Positions 11,891-23,670 of a stretch of 64,000 nt of DNA are shown piece by piece. The notes below the pieces were generated by a model. The model was given only the letters and a program-made list of their open reading frames with translations, was not told the origin of the DNA and made no database searches. Made by a program: the position numbers and the translations under genes. This stretch comes from Symmetrospora coprosmae (lineage: Eukaryota > Basidiomycota > Cystobasidiomycetes > Symmetrosporaceae). The DNA is taken from the NCBI GenBank assembly GCA_008802785.1, contig VUYT01000032.1:1-64000 (forward strand). Direction: 5' to 3'. Each line of letters opens with the position of its first letter. Position 1 is the first letter of the stretch.

Positions 11891-13227
11891 ATGGACCTCT
11901 TCGAACCTTGTGAGCACCCTCTTCTACCTCAATTGGGCGCCCTCTCCGCTTGCTCATTTATCGTGCCTCCCCCTTGACTAGGGCGAAATGCCCCTCCGGC
12001 GCGATACACGCTTGAGTCGGACAGCGAGGACGAGGCAGATCCAGAGGATGGAGAATACAGGCGAGGCGGAGCAAGCACGTCTGCACGGGCTGTGGGGGCG
12101 CCAGCTGCGGAGCTGCGGCTGGCTCAGACGGCATCGGTACCACTCGAGCTCGAAGGGTGCAGGTGCATTGTCGCGCTCGAGGAAGCTGGACGGGCCTGGG
12201 CGGACGGCTTTGACTGCGAGGCAGGCGATGGCGATGCCTTACAGCAGGATGGAGAACTCTTGCTGAACGACAAGAAGGTGGGCAGATTGGTCTCGCTGGT
12301 ACTGGCACACCTCGCCTGGCATATGCGGCTGGCTGAGAGCTCGAGTCGAAATCCCCCAGGTGGCGAGCTTGAGCATTGTACCCACAGGGTCCACCAAGAC
12401 TGCCATCCTGTTCTTTGCCGGGGAGCTCACATATGAAGCGATGCATGCTGTCTCCGACGAGATCCTCTCGACCCTGAAGCCCTCATCGTGCGTCTACGAC
12501 TCTCCAAGGCCGATTCGTGTTGCGCGTCGTCCGTCCGGCACGTGCGTGCGCAGCCTCCGCACTGATGCACGCTCCCTGCGACTCCTATGCAGCCTCACGC
12601 TCATCGACGCTTACTCTGCTCCGTCTTACCTATCACACACGAGCTCTTCACCCTCTCTGCGCTACCTGGCAACGCCGAGTCTCTCACCGGGCTTCCCACC
12701 CGACGGAGCGACTTCGGCGCTGGAACCTTTCGAGCCGCCCAACCTTGTTCAGGGTCTCGCAGCTGCTCTCGCCGGTGGGGTAAGTCCTGTCCACCCGATT
12801 GGGATCGTAGAGCGTTGCTGACATCTTCGGATGCTCCCCTTCGACCTTCCAGGCCAATGACAAGTCCATCCCCACTTTCCTGCTTCTGTTCCTGTCGAGC
12901 CTGTCCGATAGCACGTCAGGCTCGCTCAGCTCGGTCGGCTCAGGACGACGACAGCCCGCCCCAGAGCAGATTTACGACTTCGGTGGGCCATCGGAGGCAG
13001 CATCGACATCGTCAATGCTTGGAGCGTCCGCTGTCCAGACTGGTCTGAGGGCCGTTGCCAATGCGCTCGAGTGGGGCGCGCTTGGGTGGAGCTTGCCAAA
13101 CTCCGGTAGTCCCAATGGCTCGCGCCCAGAAAAGCGAGCAGCCGGACGCCAGGCAGGTTTCGGCTGGTGGAAGGAGGAGCGGCGGTCGGGCCAGAGGGAG
13201 ATTGGCGAGGGTGGCATGTACATCTAG
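11891..13227 (+). CDS. possible proteasome assembly chaperone 1 (Pba1/PAC1-like)
   Basis: The first exon encodes only MDLFEP plus one base. It splices over about 70 bp to WRNAPPARYTLESDSEDE. After an acidic and variable region the core reads VASLSIVPTGSTKTAILFFA then GELTYEAMHAVSDEI. Near the C-terminus are a Leu-rich helix (LVQGLAAALAGG, joined to IPTFLLLFLSS) and a Ser/Gly-rich tail ending GEGGMYI. The N-terminal MD(L/F)FEPW..PPRY(E)LES pattern and the beta-rich core recall fungal PAC1-type chaperones, which pair with PAC2 to guide 20S alpha-ring assembly. I am not certain of this assignment. Its stop codon is only 5 bp from the stop of the convergent methyltransferase gene. Confidence 0.5.
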
Positions 13228-13232
13228 ACTTC

Positions 13233-14381
13233 TCACCGCCATTCGATGCGATAGTAGCGATGGCTTGTTGATCCATGCGATGTTTGTTTCCGTTGGCGTG
13301 GCAGCGATTGCGTAGGTGCATCGTCGTCGGACTCCAGGTCCTCCTGCTGGACGATGCAGAGGGCCGGCAATAGGTCTCCGGCCTCAAAAAGAGACTCTAG
13401 CATGTCCAACTCGGCCGTATGCGTATGTCTCCGAGGTACGAGGAGGTGAAAGACTCCTCGCGCGTGGAGGAGACGCTCGACGACTGCATGTATCAAAGCC
13501 GGGTGCTCCCGTTCATAGACAATATCGGCTCCCAGCAGAACATCGAACTCTCCCTCTTGCTGTACGAAGGTGTTCTGCCCGGCACGCTCCCACGCCAGCT
13601 TGCGTACCTCGTGCGTGACGCCAGTGGGCGTCCGATTGATGTCGAGATTCCGCCGAAGAGCGGCCAGCGTGGCATCGTCATAGTCGCTGAGGACGACGTG
13701 AGCTGGTATGCTGAGCGACCCCAGAGCCACGATGCTGGCGAGTCCGGCCAGACCCGTCCCGCTCCCTAGCTCAAGGATGCGCAATGGACTTCGTAAAGTA
13801 GCAGAGCCGGTGGACTGGCAGCTGGAAGGGAAGTACGCTGATGGTGCCGCCAGGAGACGCCGAGAGAAATGTACCGCGGAGGCCCAGGTCGTGAAGCCCG
13901 TCGCGTGTACATCGTCGCCTAGCTGCGATTCCGTAAGGAAGATCTCGGCCTGACTGCCGGGCAAGAGAGGCGCGGGGAAGCGAAAGACACGATTCGAGGA
14001 GTTGGCTTGATTCTCGAGAATGCTGAGGTCTAGCGTCACAAGCTAGTCAGCTTGGCTACGGCCTCTTAGCGTTGGGCTTAACGAACCGGATGCCGTGACG
14101 CTGTTGTCCGCGCCGCCCATTAGTCGACCCAGAAGAGCACCTGCCGTGTTGGATATCTCGGAAGACAGCTCCTCGTCTTCGTCCTTGAACGAAAGAGCGA
14201 GTAGCCTGGCCAACCAGTCTTGCGCGAGGGTGAGCTCCAGGGATTCCAGGTCAGCGGGCCCGTTCAGGCACGATTCGAGCCGTGCCAGCGTGTCTTGAAG
14301 CGACTTGACGTCTGGCCGGGCGCGAGTTATCGTGGGCAGGAAGGCGGACGGTAGCTCGCTCGCACTGTCCTGGGTTGACAT
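13233..14381 (-). CDS. Methyltransf_16 family protein lysine methyltransferase
   Basis: This is a seven-beta-strand S-adenosylmethionine-dependent methyltransferase of the FAM86/EFM group, which methylate lysines on translation factors. Motif I is ILELGSGTGLAGL. An acidic post-I turn (VVLSDYDDATLAALRRN) and the post-II signature LLGADIVYE follow. Upstream, GDDVHATGFTTWASA is the substrate-side motif before the fold. The N-terminal helical part (LQDTLARLESCLNGP) is a separate exon. The intron 14033-14088 or so joins VTAS to DLSILENQAN with a GCTGAC branch site. I chose the Met at 14381 (MSTQDSASE) over one 60 bases upstream because it lies nearer the conserved region. Whether it is EFM2-, EFM3- or EFM6-like cannot be told by eye. 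Confidence 0.8.
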
Positions 14382-14552
14382 CGTGCTAGGCGATACACAC
14401 GGGAAGGTGAGCTCGAGCTGGAGAGCGCTAAGCGCGTACACGTGCTTTTCTCGGAAAACGCCCGTTCAGGTCCATTCCTACGGGCGACAGGCTGAGAAAG
14501 TCCTCGTTTTCCGGCCCACCACATTGCTTCCTCCCGTAAACGCAGTCGCATC

Positions 14553-15800
14553 ATGTCTCGACACATTTCGAGCAGACTCCTACGAAGCGCTTTGCGCTCC
14601 CGGCCGGCCAGCTCCTCCGCAGCCCTGCGACCGAGCTCGAGAATCCTGGCTGCTCAGCCATCCCAATCTCTGCGAGCGACCTCTCGAAGCCTGTTCACCA
14701 CTTCAAGCCGTCTCGCTGAAGCCGTCGGTGGCGCAAGCTCAACGGGTGTGCCTGCTCCCAGACTGAAAGTTGCGAATGGCAGTTGCCTGAACAGCCTGCT
14801 CGCTCCTCGGATGCGCAGACCCTAGCGACGCGCAGGTGCAGCAGCTTCTCGCTGAGGGTATCCAGTGCATGGCCAATGCGGACCTCGAGGGCGCACAGTC
14901 GGCCTACCAGCGCAGCCTCGAGATCAAGGAGACGCCAGGTGGGCGTCATCTGGAAAGTCTAGCGCCACCTGCATGGGCGATATTGAGCAGACGCTACTGC
15001 GATTCCTTGTATTGGTGAACAGCCGCTCTTTACAACCTAGCTCTGGCGTGCGTGACTTGCGCCGCTCCACAAGCTCGCTACATCCGTCGAGGCCGGTCTG
15101 ACTCATTGTCCACAATTTCCTTCCAGTCGGTATCAGCTCGGCCAGCTTCCGCAGGCGATAGAGGCGTTCGAAAGATCTCTGGCTCTCCAGCCATCGGCCG
15201 ACGCGCACAGTGCGTGATGAGATCTTGCACTGGGCTGCATCATGCCTCAACCCGCTGACCGGCCGCATCCTCCTGTCCCCAGCCAACGTCGCCTCTGCCT
15301 ACATTCTCTCCACGCCTCCCAACGCCTACAAGGCTATCCAGCATCTACAAGTCAGTCGGCGGCGTTCCGTCAGGCCCGCTCCTCTGGTATAGCTGAGCCT
15401 CCGTTGCATCCGCAGCAAGCGCTCGCGCTATCGCCAAATGACGGCGAGATCTACTTCAACATGGGTGTAATCTTCGAAGCGAGTGCGTGAGGCAGCGGGG
15501 GCATGTGTAGCAGGAAGCCGCACAGTTGCTGACTCGACTGTATGTGCGATTCATAGGCCAGCGATACGAAGATGCGCTGCGGGAGTACACCAAGGCACAG
15601 GAACTGGGCATCGAGCGGGCTGCTCAGTGCATCAGGAATGTGAGTCGCTTCCGGCTCCCAGAGAGGCACGCGAGCCTTCGGACGTCGAGACATACTGAAA
15701 CTGTGGAGGCGTACAACAGGTCGGCGGTAAGCTAGTAGAGAAAGGTCGAGCTGCGACCGGCGAAGGAGCGTCTGGTACCCCTTCGTCCGGCTCGTCATGA
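14553..15800 (+). CDS. mitochondrial TPR-repeat protein
   Basis: The start MSRHISSRLLRSALRSRPAS is a strong mitochondrial presequence: Arg/Ser-rich, no acidic residues, ending near TTSSRLAEAV. The spliced body carries tetratricopeptide repeats: LLAEGIQCMANADLEGAQSA YQRSLEIK in the third exon, YQLGQLPQAIEAFERSLALQ near 15130, ALALSPNDGEIYFNMGVIFE near 15430, and GQRYEDALREYTKAQELGI near 15555. It ends GGKLVEKGRAATGEG. Six or more small exons are needed. TPR proteins of this size act as adaptors in mitochondrial import or assembly; no specific partner is evident. It shares a 171-bp divergent promoter with the methyltransferase gene. Confidence 0.75.
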
Positions 15801-16853
15801 GATGCTTGGCGTTGGCATCGTATCATGCAGAATAACAATCCGCAAGCAAGGCGAGGGAGATGGGCAAATATCAGCGGTTCTCCCCTTTGTCCTGCGACTG
15901 TTGCCCATTGAGTGCCGTGAGATCCCGACAAGCTCATGGAGCCGACGCGAATGCCCTGACGTGACGAGCAAGCCTGCGCATCTGTCACTGTCGCAAGTGT
16001 ACCAAATCACCCATATGTGCATCAAGGTTGCGGGTCGATGAACAGGCCTTCTCCGCTTTCATCATCGTTTCCAATCCCTTCGCAGTCTTTTTTGACACGC
16101 GAGATCGGAGCTGTCGACGTCGGCGGCGACATTTTGGCGCACGCGCTCTGCAGGCGAGGCACAGACCGACAGACGGCGACCTGCTCAAGGGAGACTCGAC
16201 GCCTTTTGGTTCTGCAATCTTCGCATACCGCAGATCAACGCAGCTTGGCATACGCCTGCTTGCACTGCAGCACGTAGGGACGTGTCAGACAGCCACAGTC
16301 AGTCGCGCTTTGTGTCAAGCTTGACACCCTCGAGCTCGCGCGCAGAAGACGTCACACAGGTTCAGTGAGAGGAGCACGCAGGAGCAGCAGCAGCAGCAGC
16401 AAGCGCAGCATCAAAGCAGGAAGAGTGGAAGCCTACACAGGGTATCAACGTCGCCGTCACAAATAAGAGGTGCTGGGCTAGGCAGGACTGCTAGCCGTAC
16501 AGAGCGATAGGAACAGGAGAAGCCTCGCTATCCGCCACCGGCCGGGTCTCGCAGCACGGCTCTCGAGAAAGGCATTCCGCAGCTTCAACGGCACCCGCCC
16601 GCGCCTGGAGTACCGTCGCGTGGAAGCCAGACAGGGCAGAGGCGACTATCGAGCTCAGTCGCAGCTTTATAGCTGCTCCCCCCGACTCATCCTGGGCCTT
16701 GCCCTTCTTCCTGCTCCGCCAAGCCGCTCGCCGCCCCTTTTTCTGCGCAGCCAGAGAGAGAGAGGAAGAGAGCAAGGACGCATAAAGAGCAGGGACGCGC
16801 AAAGAGAGCGATACAGGTCTTCTACGTCACGACACTGTGCAAAGTATAGCAGG
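15801..16853. other. intergenic, about 1.05 kb
   Basis: Between the TPR gene and the secreted hydrolase. Open frames here lack family resemblance, presequences or coherent splice chains. A short CAG run (about 16384-16400) and an A/G-rich leader (16750-16850) precede the hydrolase start. It is the longest gap on the left side and is best read as 3' and promoter DNA. Confidence 0.45.
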
Positions 16854-18485
16854 ATGGTCCATCCGGCACGCCCAGTCGCGCTATGGAGCACGCTCCTCCT
16901 CCTCCTCCCTAGCCTCGTTGCCGCTCTTCCTGCCAGCGACGAGAGCCAACGACTGCAACGCAGAGCGAACGATGGCTTCATCGAGACTTTGACAAACGAC
17001 CAGATCAACCTCGTCAAAGCGCGCCTGCAGGAGAGTGCCGTTGGAAGGTGCGTCCTTTGCTAGCGCCTCCGCCCCTTTGATGCACGATGGAAACCCTATC
17101 TGACATCTTCTCTCTTTGCCACCGTCTCCGATGCTGCGGGTCGAAAAGCTGGGAAAACGGAACGCGAGCACAGGCTCTGCTGGAGTATGACTACCCTATG
17201 CTTTCAGTCTTCTATAATCCCTCCATTCCCATCGTACCAGGACACGTCCCGACCGAGAGCAACACCATCGCCGAGATCACCATTGCGCAGAGGCCCGCCG
17301 ACACGCTCATGTTCTGCGAGGATGGCTCGGCGGCCGACCCAGCGAGCTTGGGCATATCGATCCTACTCGCAAACGCCACCATGCCAGGCGTCAACTACAT
17401 GAGTGCAGTGGATGACCAAAATCGATGGCTGTTCGAGGTGGCGCCGCGCACATCGGATGGTGCTGTCTCGCATCGCGTTAGTGAGGTCCAGCTGTGGTCA
17501 GACTTCATGGCAATGTGAGTGCACGAGCACGAGCGGCATGTGCGGAACCTGATAGAGCAAAAGCTGACGGTGTATACGCTCGTGTGCAGGGTCCCGCCGT
17601 ATCTCGCGTATTACGGTGCTCTGATGAGAAACGACTCGGTCACCCAAGCAGCCTGTAAGCTGCAAGGCCTTTTGTCGCCGACAGAGTACGGACTGACAGT
17701 CTCATCCACGCTATCACAGACGATCAGTGCCGTTTGTACCGCCAGTACATGACCAACGGGACTGGGCTATGGCGGCATATCCTCTTGGGCAACGAAGAGA
17801 TGCAAGATCCCGGGTATTGGGCAACAGGCAACGCGTGGGCGGCATGGGGAATGCTGCGGGTTCTGTCAACGTTCATGCATAGCCAGACGTACTCGGACCG
17901 GATGGAGGCGCAAAAGGCAGACCTGAAAGCGTGGATCCTCGAGATCCTGAACGCGAGTTATGCCCAGATTGACGTGAGTAGTCCGGTCGTGCACCGCAAT
18001 ATCCCCTAAATGACGCTTGCTGACGCACGCCACGGCCTTTTTACTGGCAGACGGCCACCGGTTTACTGCCAAACTACTTTTCGGCGTCGAGCACCTTCGG
18101 CGAGGCGTCGTCTACAGCACTCATGGCCAGCGTGTCGTACCGGCTCGCACAGCTCGATATCGATACATCGACATTGCCATTTGCGGATATGGCGCGCCAC
18201 GCTGTCTTTGACCGCATCGATGGCGAGACGGGCTGGCTCGCACCCGTGGTGAACCCGCTCGACTGGAGCAGGCAGGGCGAACACAGCTCGGAAGGACAGT
18301 CGTTCACCCTCCTCCTCGCGGCTAGCTACCGCGACTACAACAACGCAACGGGACAGACGGCCCCGCCCAATCGGACCGGAGACAATAGCGCCGCCGGCAG
18401 GACCACCGTGCCTGGCATGCTTGCCCTGCTCGCCACCACCGTGGCAGTCGCAATGGCGGGCGTGCTGGCAGGCAATATTTGGTGA
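16854..18485 (+). CDS. secreted GH105-type (YteR-like) hydrolase with probable GPI anchor
   Basis: The N-terminus MVHPARPVALWSTLLLLLPS followed by LVAALPAS is a signal peptide. The body resembles unsaturated rhamnogalacturonyl hydrolases of the six-hairpin fold: VGSWENGTRAQALLEYDYP across the first intron, LWSDFMAMVPPYLAYYGALM, YDQCRLYRQYMTNGTGLWRH, and NEEMQDPGYWATGNAWAAWG, where the Asp and Trp of DPGYWATGN sit at the expected active site. The C-terminal 30 residues are Asn/Gly/Ser and then a hydrophobic tail (MLALLATTVAVAMAGVLAG), which fits a GPI signal. The family cleaves the unsaturated uronic sugar left by lyases. Fungal wall-linked relatives have unknown substrates. Five short introns. 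Confidence 0.8.
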
Positions 18486-18822
18486 TATGGCCCAAACTTG
18501 ATCCTTCCACTCTTAGGCATTACATGTAGCATACGATCAATTCCGCTCCTGCTTCGTCCTACACTCGTACGCATCTTTCCCCCAGCAAAACACGTAGAAG
18601 GCTGCTCCGCAGCTCGGACTTCCCCGTAACGACCACGACGACCCCAGGTATCCATGTACATAGGCAAATACGACTATTCCGCGCCCTGTGACCGAGCAAT
18701 ACAGGCAACGACCTATCACTTGGAGCCGCAACCGTCTTCCGTCTTCTCCGCCGGCTTGGCAAAATGATCTGTTGAGGCTCTCCCGCTTTTGTTATACTAC
18801 AATCATGGATGAGGGAGATCTC
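18486..18822. other. convergent intergenic region
   Basis: It holds the 3' ends of the hydrolase and the thioesterase genes. No coding signal is seen on either strand. Confidence 0.5.
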
Positions 18823-19986
18823 CTACGGGACCACGAGCTTTTCCAGCTCCGCCCGCATCCGCGCAGCCATGTCCGTCGGCCGGCGGGTCTTTGGGTCCAC
18901 GAAAACATGCGTCATCTCGCCGTACGCTGCAGCAGCGGTCGAGCGCATCCGTAGCGTGTATGAGAAGTCGGCATGCTTGCCGTCACTGCCGGCTGTTGCA
19001 GCTTCTAGCGTCGATGTGCGCGTTATGGCCTCGGCTGAGAAGAGTGCGATCGCGTATCGGACTGAGCTGCGTCCCAGTCTGCTCGGTGGAGATAGGCAAA
19101 TATATGCAGCTTCTCAGCCACGTCTCGTGCCTGCTTCCGAGAGCGGCCGGCATTGGCCTTACTTTGTCACGCTCAGTCCCGCCAGCAGAGGTGCGGGAAA
19201 CTCGAGAGCCGCCGCGTAGCTGAAGCTCGACGACACCACCAGACCGATGGGCGAATCGGTCGATTGCGGAACTAGGCCGCCGACTCTGCAGAGGTACTCG
19301 TTGATGATGGCGTCAAAGTAGGTGATGTAGACGGCGCTGGAAACCGGCAAGGGGTGCGTGTAAGGAGGCGGTAGCCGAGCGCAAGACGCCAAGGAGCAAG
19401 TTCAACCTACTTGTTCAGGTGGTCGCTGGCAACATGGCCACCAAGCGGCGGATCAACTGTTAGCACAGCACCTGAGGCCACTGGAAGGGATCCCATCCAA
19501 GCAAGCACGCACTACATGTCGTTCTCGTGCCATTTTGTCTGAGTGGGAGTGGGTTGCGCGATGAAGGACGAGTCAGACCTGGAAGTGAGTCTCCTCCTTG
19601 GTGCAGATATAGCAGACCATCCTCTCCGTATCGGACTGACTTGGAAGGGCAGGAAGTACTTGTAGTAGCTGGCATGAGCTTCGGGCCTGGTCTTGTTCGG
19701 GCCAGCAGCAGGAGGAATTGGGGCAGGAGAACCAGAAGGCTGCGCCGCTGCACTTGCAGCAGCTGTTGTATAATCTTTACTGCTGCTCGCAACTGCAGTT
19801 GTGCGTGATGAACCTGGACCCGCTGCCGCCGCCGGCAATTGACGAGCCGGAGGTACTGCTGTCTGTTCTCGAGCTGTCAGCGGGCGCCAGATGATTTGCA
19901 GGCGTGCAACGCACGAGATGGTCTGTCAGTGCTGTAAGCCGCCTGAGAGATGATGGTCCCGCTGTAGCCCTCATTGCGTTGCGCAA
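18823..19986 (-). CDS. acyl-CoA thioesterase, 4HBT hotdog family
   Basis: The core reads WHENDMYGHV (ENDM exon near 19515, GHV exon near 19430), then ESAVYITYFDAIINEYL, the hotdog-fold signature of 4-hydroxybenzoyl-CoA-type thioesterases. It continues PIGLVVSSSFSYAAALEFPA, RLGRSSVRYAIALFSAEA, and ends MTHVFVDPKTRRPTDMAARM then RAELEKLVVP with the stop at 18823-18825. This F(V)D..(T/S)RRP end is typical of fungal family members. An Ala/Pro/Ser-rich region and YYKYFLPFQ precede the domain. The N-terminus is uncertain: MRNAMRATAGPSSLRRLTAL at 19986 looks like a mitochondrial presequence, but I could not find an intron that joins it in phase. The start given is therefore approximate. Confidence 0.75.
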
Positions 19987-20330
19987 GGGCGCGAGCGTGT
20001 TACAAAGCAGGTAGTCCGCGAGCCGGCAAGCTGCAGGAAGAACTTGGAAGCACGGCGTCGGCCGGGCTCAGCGCGCATGATGAAGAGGTTGCACATAATA
20101 GGAGATGCAGGGGCACAACAGAGAAAAAAAAGGGCCGCTCAGGCACACAATGGCAAGGAGAGGGAGACAACCTTAGCGAACGTTACCTTTGGCTCTGGTT
20201 CGTGCTTTGTGCGCTGTGCTCTTCTCGGCATCTCGTGCCCAGCTGCAAGGCCAGCCGCCACTCGCGAACCGTTGGGAGCCGACGCGGCCATCGGCTACGC
20301 CGGCTAGGGCCGGTGCATCTTTCGGGCGAG

Positions 20331-20362
20331 GGCAGGCAGGCAGGCAGGCAGGCAGGCAGGCA
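20331..20362. repeat. (GGCA)8 microsatellite
   Basis: Eight perfect GGCA units in the 5' leader of the aldolase gene, 128 bp before its start codon. Likely polymorphic in length. Confidence 0.95.
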
Positions 20363-20489
20363 CCAGCAGGCGACAGCTCTGCAGCACAGCTACGCATTTC
20401 TCCTCTACTCTGGCCCAACCACCCTATTCTACCGCAGGAGATTGCTATACTTGATCCGTACCCCACCTCATCGTCTCCCCCCATCAATC

Positions 20490-21837
20490 ATGCCAGGAGC
20501 CACCAACGGAGCCGCAAGGCGACCTTTCCCCAAGGGAGTGTGAGTACTGCTTGCCGCCGAAGGGGCATAGCAGGGAGCTGATGAGCTTTGAGGCGCTGAC
20601 TGTGACGTTGGCGTGCTTGCAGCCACTGCCCCATCGTGACGCCCTTCACCAAGGAACAGGAGATTGACTTCCCCGCTCTCAAGAAGCTCGTTACCCGCAC
20701 CGCACAGGCGGGGATGGGCATCACCCTGCTCGGCACCAACGGAGAGGGTGCGCGGACCAGACACTTTACCGCGAGCGTAGCGGGACAGTCTCTGACCTTT
20801 GCCCTCCCCTTCCATCACCCGCAGCCAACCACTTGGGCGACGATGAGCGAGTTGCCGCCATCAAGGCGACGCGAGAGGCGCTCGACGAGGCTGGGTTCAA
20901 GGACAATGCCATCCTCGTCGGAACGGGAACGGGCTCGGCGCGCGAGACCATCAAGCTCACGAACCAGGCGTACGACGCCGGAGCCGACTACAGCATCGTC
21001 ATCTTCCCCGGATACTTTGCCTTTGCCATGGGCAAGAACCGCGCGGCGCTCAAGGAATACTTTATCCAGGTGCTCGACAACTCCAAGCTCCCCATCATGA
21101 TCTACAACTTCCCGTGGGTCTCACATAGTGGCGCGCCCTTGCGCGGCGCAGATCCTCGTCGGTTGCGCCGGATGCTGACCAGCGATGCCTGCGCTCTGAC
21201 GATGCGTGATGCCCCACACACAGGGGCGCCGCGTCCGGCATTGACCTCGACTCGGACTTCATCATTGAGCTCTCGGAGCACCCGAACTGCTTCGGGACCA
21301 AGCTCACCTGCGCGGGGATTGGCAAGGGCACGCGTATCGCCGCACACGTCCAGACAAAGGAGTACCTCTCGCGCCACGGCGGGCCCTTTGCCGTCCTGCC
21401 TGGGTTCACAGACTACCTCCTCCCCGCCATTGTCTCGGGCCACACGGGCTGCATCACGGGTACCGGCAACGTCATCCCGAAGACCATTGTCAAGCTGTAC
21501 AACCTGTCGGCCAAGTTCGCAGAGACGGGCGACTTGGAGGCCTTCAAGGAGGCGCAGAAGCTGCAGCAGATTGGTGCGTGCGAGCCGCGATCTCATGACT
21601 CCATCCTTTCTCTGATTCAAGGTGCTGACGTGCGCTGGCTTACTGTGCAGTCTCCCGTGCCGACTGGTGCATCATCAAGGCCGGCATTGGCGGGACAAAG
21701 TATGCGCTCGACGCGCACGTCGAGAAAGGTCTCGGGGGCTACACGCGCTCGCCCGTTCCCGCAGCCGACGACGCCGTCAAGAAGATGGTCGATGAAGGCA
21801 TGCAGGAGTCGCTGGCGATTGAGCGGAGCCTGTAAGC
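20490..21837 (+). CDS. DHDPS/NAL-family class I aldolase
   Basis: A (beta/alpha)8 aldolase of the dihydrodipicolinate synthase family. Exons encode MPGATNGAARRPFPKGV, then HCPIVTPFTKEQEIDFPALK, GITLLGTNGE, NAILVGTGTGSARETIKLTN, and IMIYNFP with the conserved Tyr. The Schiff-base Lys lies in CFGTKLTCAG. The C-terminal half reads AVLPGFTDYLLPAIVSGHTG. Fungi make lysine through aminoadipate, so true DHDPS is not expected. Related fungal enzymes are 2-keto-3-deoxy-sugar acid aldolases (as in galacturonate or rhamnose breakdown) or 4-hydroxy-2-oxoglutarate aldolase. The substrate cannot be told here. It lies 2 kb beyond the pectin-type hydrolase, with one gene between, which is suggestive only. 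Confidence 0.87.
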
Positions 21838-22549
21838 GAGCTTGAGAGCGAGATTCCCCAGTGTGTGGAGAGCGGGCTTTGGAGTGGACGGTCTGTTCAG
21901 GATCCGCTGTGCGAAGTGGCCCTTTGTACTTGTATCTATGTCGTCGCGCGCGCAACAGACTATACCGTATGCGATATGATGGACTGCACTTGCGAAGCGA
22001 TTTGACTTTTGACGACACCCGCTTGCACAGTCCTGCATGGGATACATAGACGGTTGGCATTGGAGGGCACTACAACTAAAAGCACGCCCCTTGCCCGCCC
22101 AAAACGTATGACGTTCGCTGAGCGTCGCTCCCGCTTGGGAGATGCAGGCGGGATCTCGCGCAGACGAGCAGCGTCGGTTGGCGGTATGGAGCCGTCTGGA
22201 CAGACGCCATCCCGCCATACTGCACATGCAGTCAATGGAATTGCACGGTCGGGGCGGAAGGCTGTGTCGCAGAATCTAGAAGCCCCCGCACGTCAGGCCA
22301 AGGTACGCCGTAGGTAGCGTCCCTCGAGTTGGCCCGGCCCGCACGGTGAAAGCTCTTCCGCGACCGAGAGTAGGTAAAGCGCGTCGCAGCTGGTCTGACG
22401 ATCGGCTACAGGAAGGGGCACCTACGAGCGATGGCCCAAATGCACATGTTGACATGCCTACATCTTAGCCGATGGAAGCCGCTGCGCATGGAAATGAGAG
22501 GGGGGGAGGGCGCTCAGCCGAAGCGTACCACCGGACAAGGCCAATCTCT
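21838..22549. other. convergent intergenic region, about 0.7 kb
   Basis: Between the aldolase and APC13 stop codons. No convincing gene. Several short open frames run on both strands without splice chains or recognisable domains. Confidence 0.45.
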
Positions 22550-23379
22550 TCACGGTGATGACTGACGACTGTCTGTATCGTCCGAGCTTCCGTCTGACGC
22601 GACGCTGTCGTCTCTGTCTCCCTGGCTGACGGGGACGACAATGTTGCTGTGTGCGGTCCGGCGCTCGTTGGCGGCCTGCGTGGCCTGCTGCTGTGCGACA
22701 TCCTGCGCATCTGGCATGTACGCGTCTGGATCGGCGCCCTCGTGCCCGCTTGCGTCGCCTTGCTCGCCTCCTTCTCCGTTGACGGCGGTCGCGGCGAGGG
22801 CGGCTGCTGCAGCGGCGTGTGCAGCGGCGGCGGCTGTCGGGCAAATCGGGTAGACGGTGTCAGTCTTGTCTGTCTGGATATATATATAGAGCGAGAGTAG
22901 CGGAGGCTGCGAACCTTCAGCCTCGAGCCCTGCAAAGTAGTTTAGGTCGGGCTCCTCCTGCCAGGGCAGCAGGTCCTCGAGCGCGAGGTCGGTCCAGGTG
23001 TGTACGTGGCGCGTGTGCGGGTTCCCCCTGAGCCCGCGCTTTGTGGAGCGGGCAGAGGGGCGCAAGGGGAGCAGCGAGAGGGTGTAAGGGTTGCCGTAGG
23101 GGAAGGACGGGTGTGCCGCGCTGGGCAGGATGGACTCGTCCTCTTCGGCGTGCAAGGGCGGGACGAGGCCAGCGGGGACGTCGATGTCTGCGATGCGATG
23201 ATGCAGCGGGGTCGTGGTCAGTCGTGGTCAGCCTCGACACGCGATATCAATCATTGAAGAGACGCCGACGCACCCTCGTCCGGGATGGGCTCGCTCAGGA
23301 CGCGCTCGTCCTCGTCGTCATCGAGGAGGGCGAGCTCCCTGTCCGTCATGTGCTGGTAGGTGAAGCGGCTGTCGCTCAT
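22550..23379 (-). CDS. APC13: anaphase-promoting complex subunit Apc13/Swm1
   Basis: Apc13 is a small intrinsically extended subunit that stabilises the TPR lobe (Cdc27/Cdc16) of the APC/C ubiquitin ligase. The first exon starts MSDSRFTYQHMTDRELALLD and ends EPIPDE. The second opens DIDVPAGLVPPLHAEEDES, the conserved (D)E(D)I.VP..L.P signature, and later carries HTWTDLALEDLLPW, the second conserved block. A third exon, after an intron with an ATATATATA stretch, gives a poly-Ala run and an acidic Ser/Asp-rich tail ending DDTDSRQSSP. The protein is longer than the human one (74 residues) because of the linker and tail. Family call rests on the two motifs in correct order. Confidence 0.8.
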
Positions 23380-23670
23380 TATTGCGGACGGCTGTGTCTG
23401 TTGCGCATGTGTACTGCACTGTCTGACTTATCCACTTCAAGCGGGGTCAAATGTCGGTGCGACTCTGGCTGTCGCTGTCGCTGTCGCTGCCTGCTCCCTG
23501 CTGCCGCGTGCTTGCCCCTTTCTCCTCCATCGACGCCCTTCCCCTCCTCGCGGACCTTCCCGAGGATGGGCTCCCTCTCTCTCCCCGCTCAGGTATCAGC
23601 AAAGTTGCAGTCGCACACAGCACAGCACAGCATAACACAGGACAGCCCAGTCTAGAGTACCGCCCAAAGC

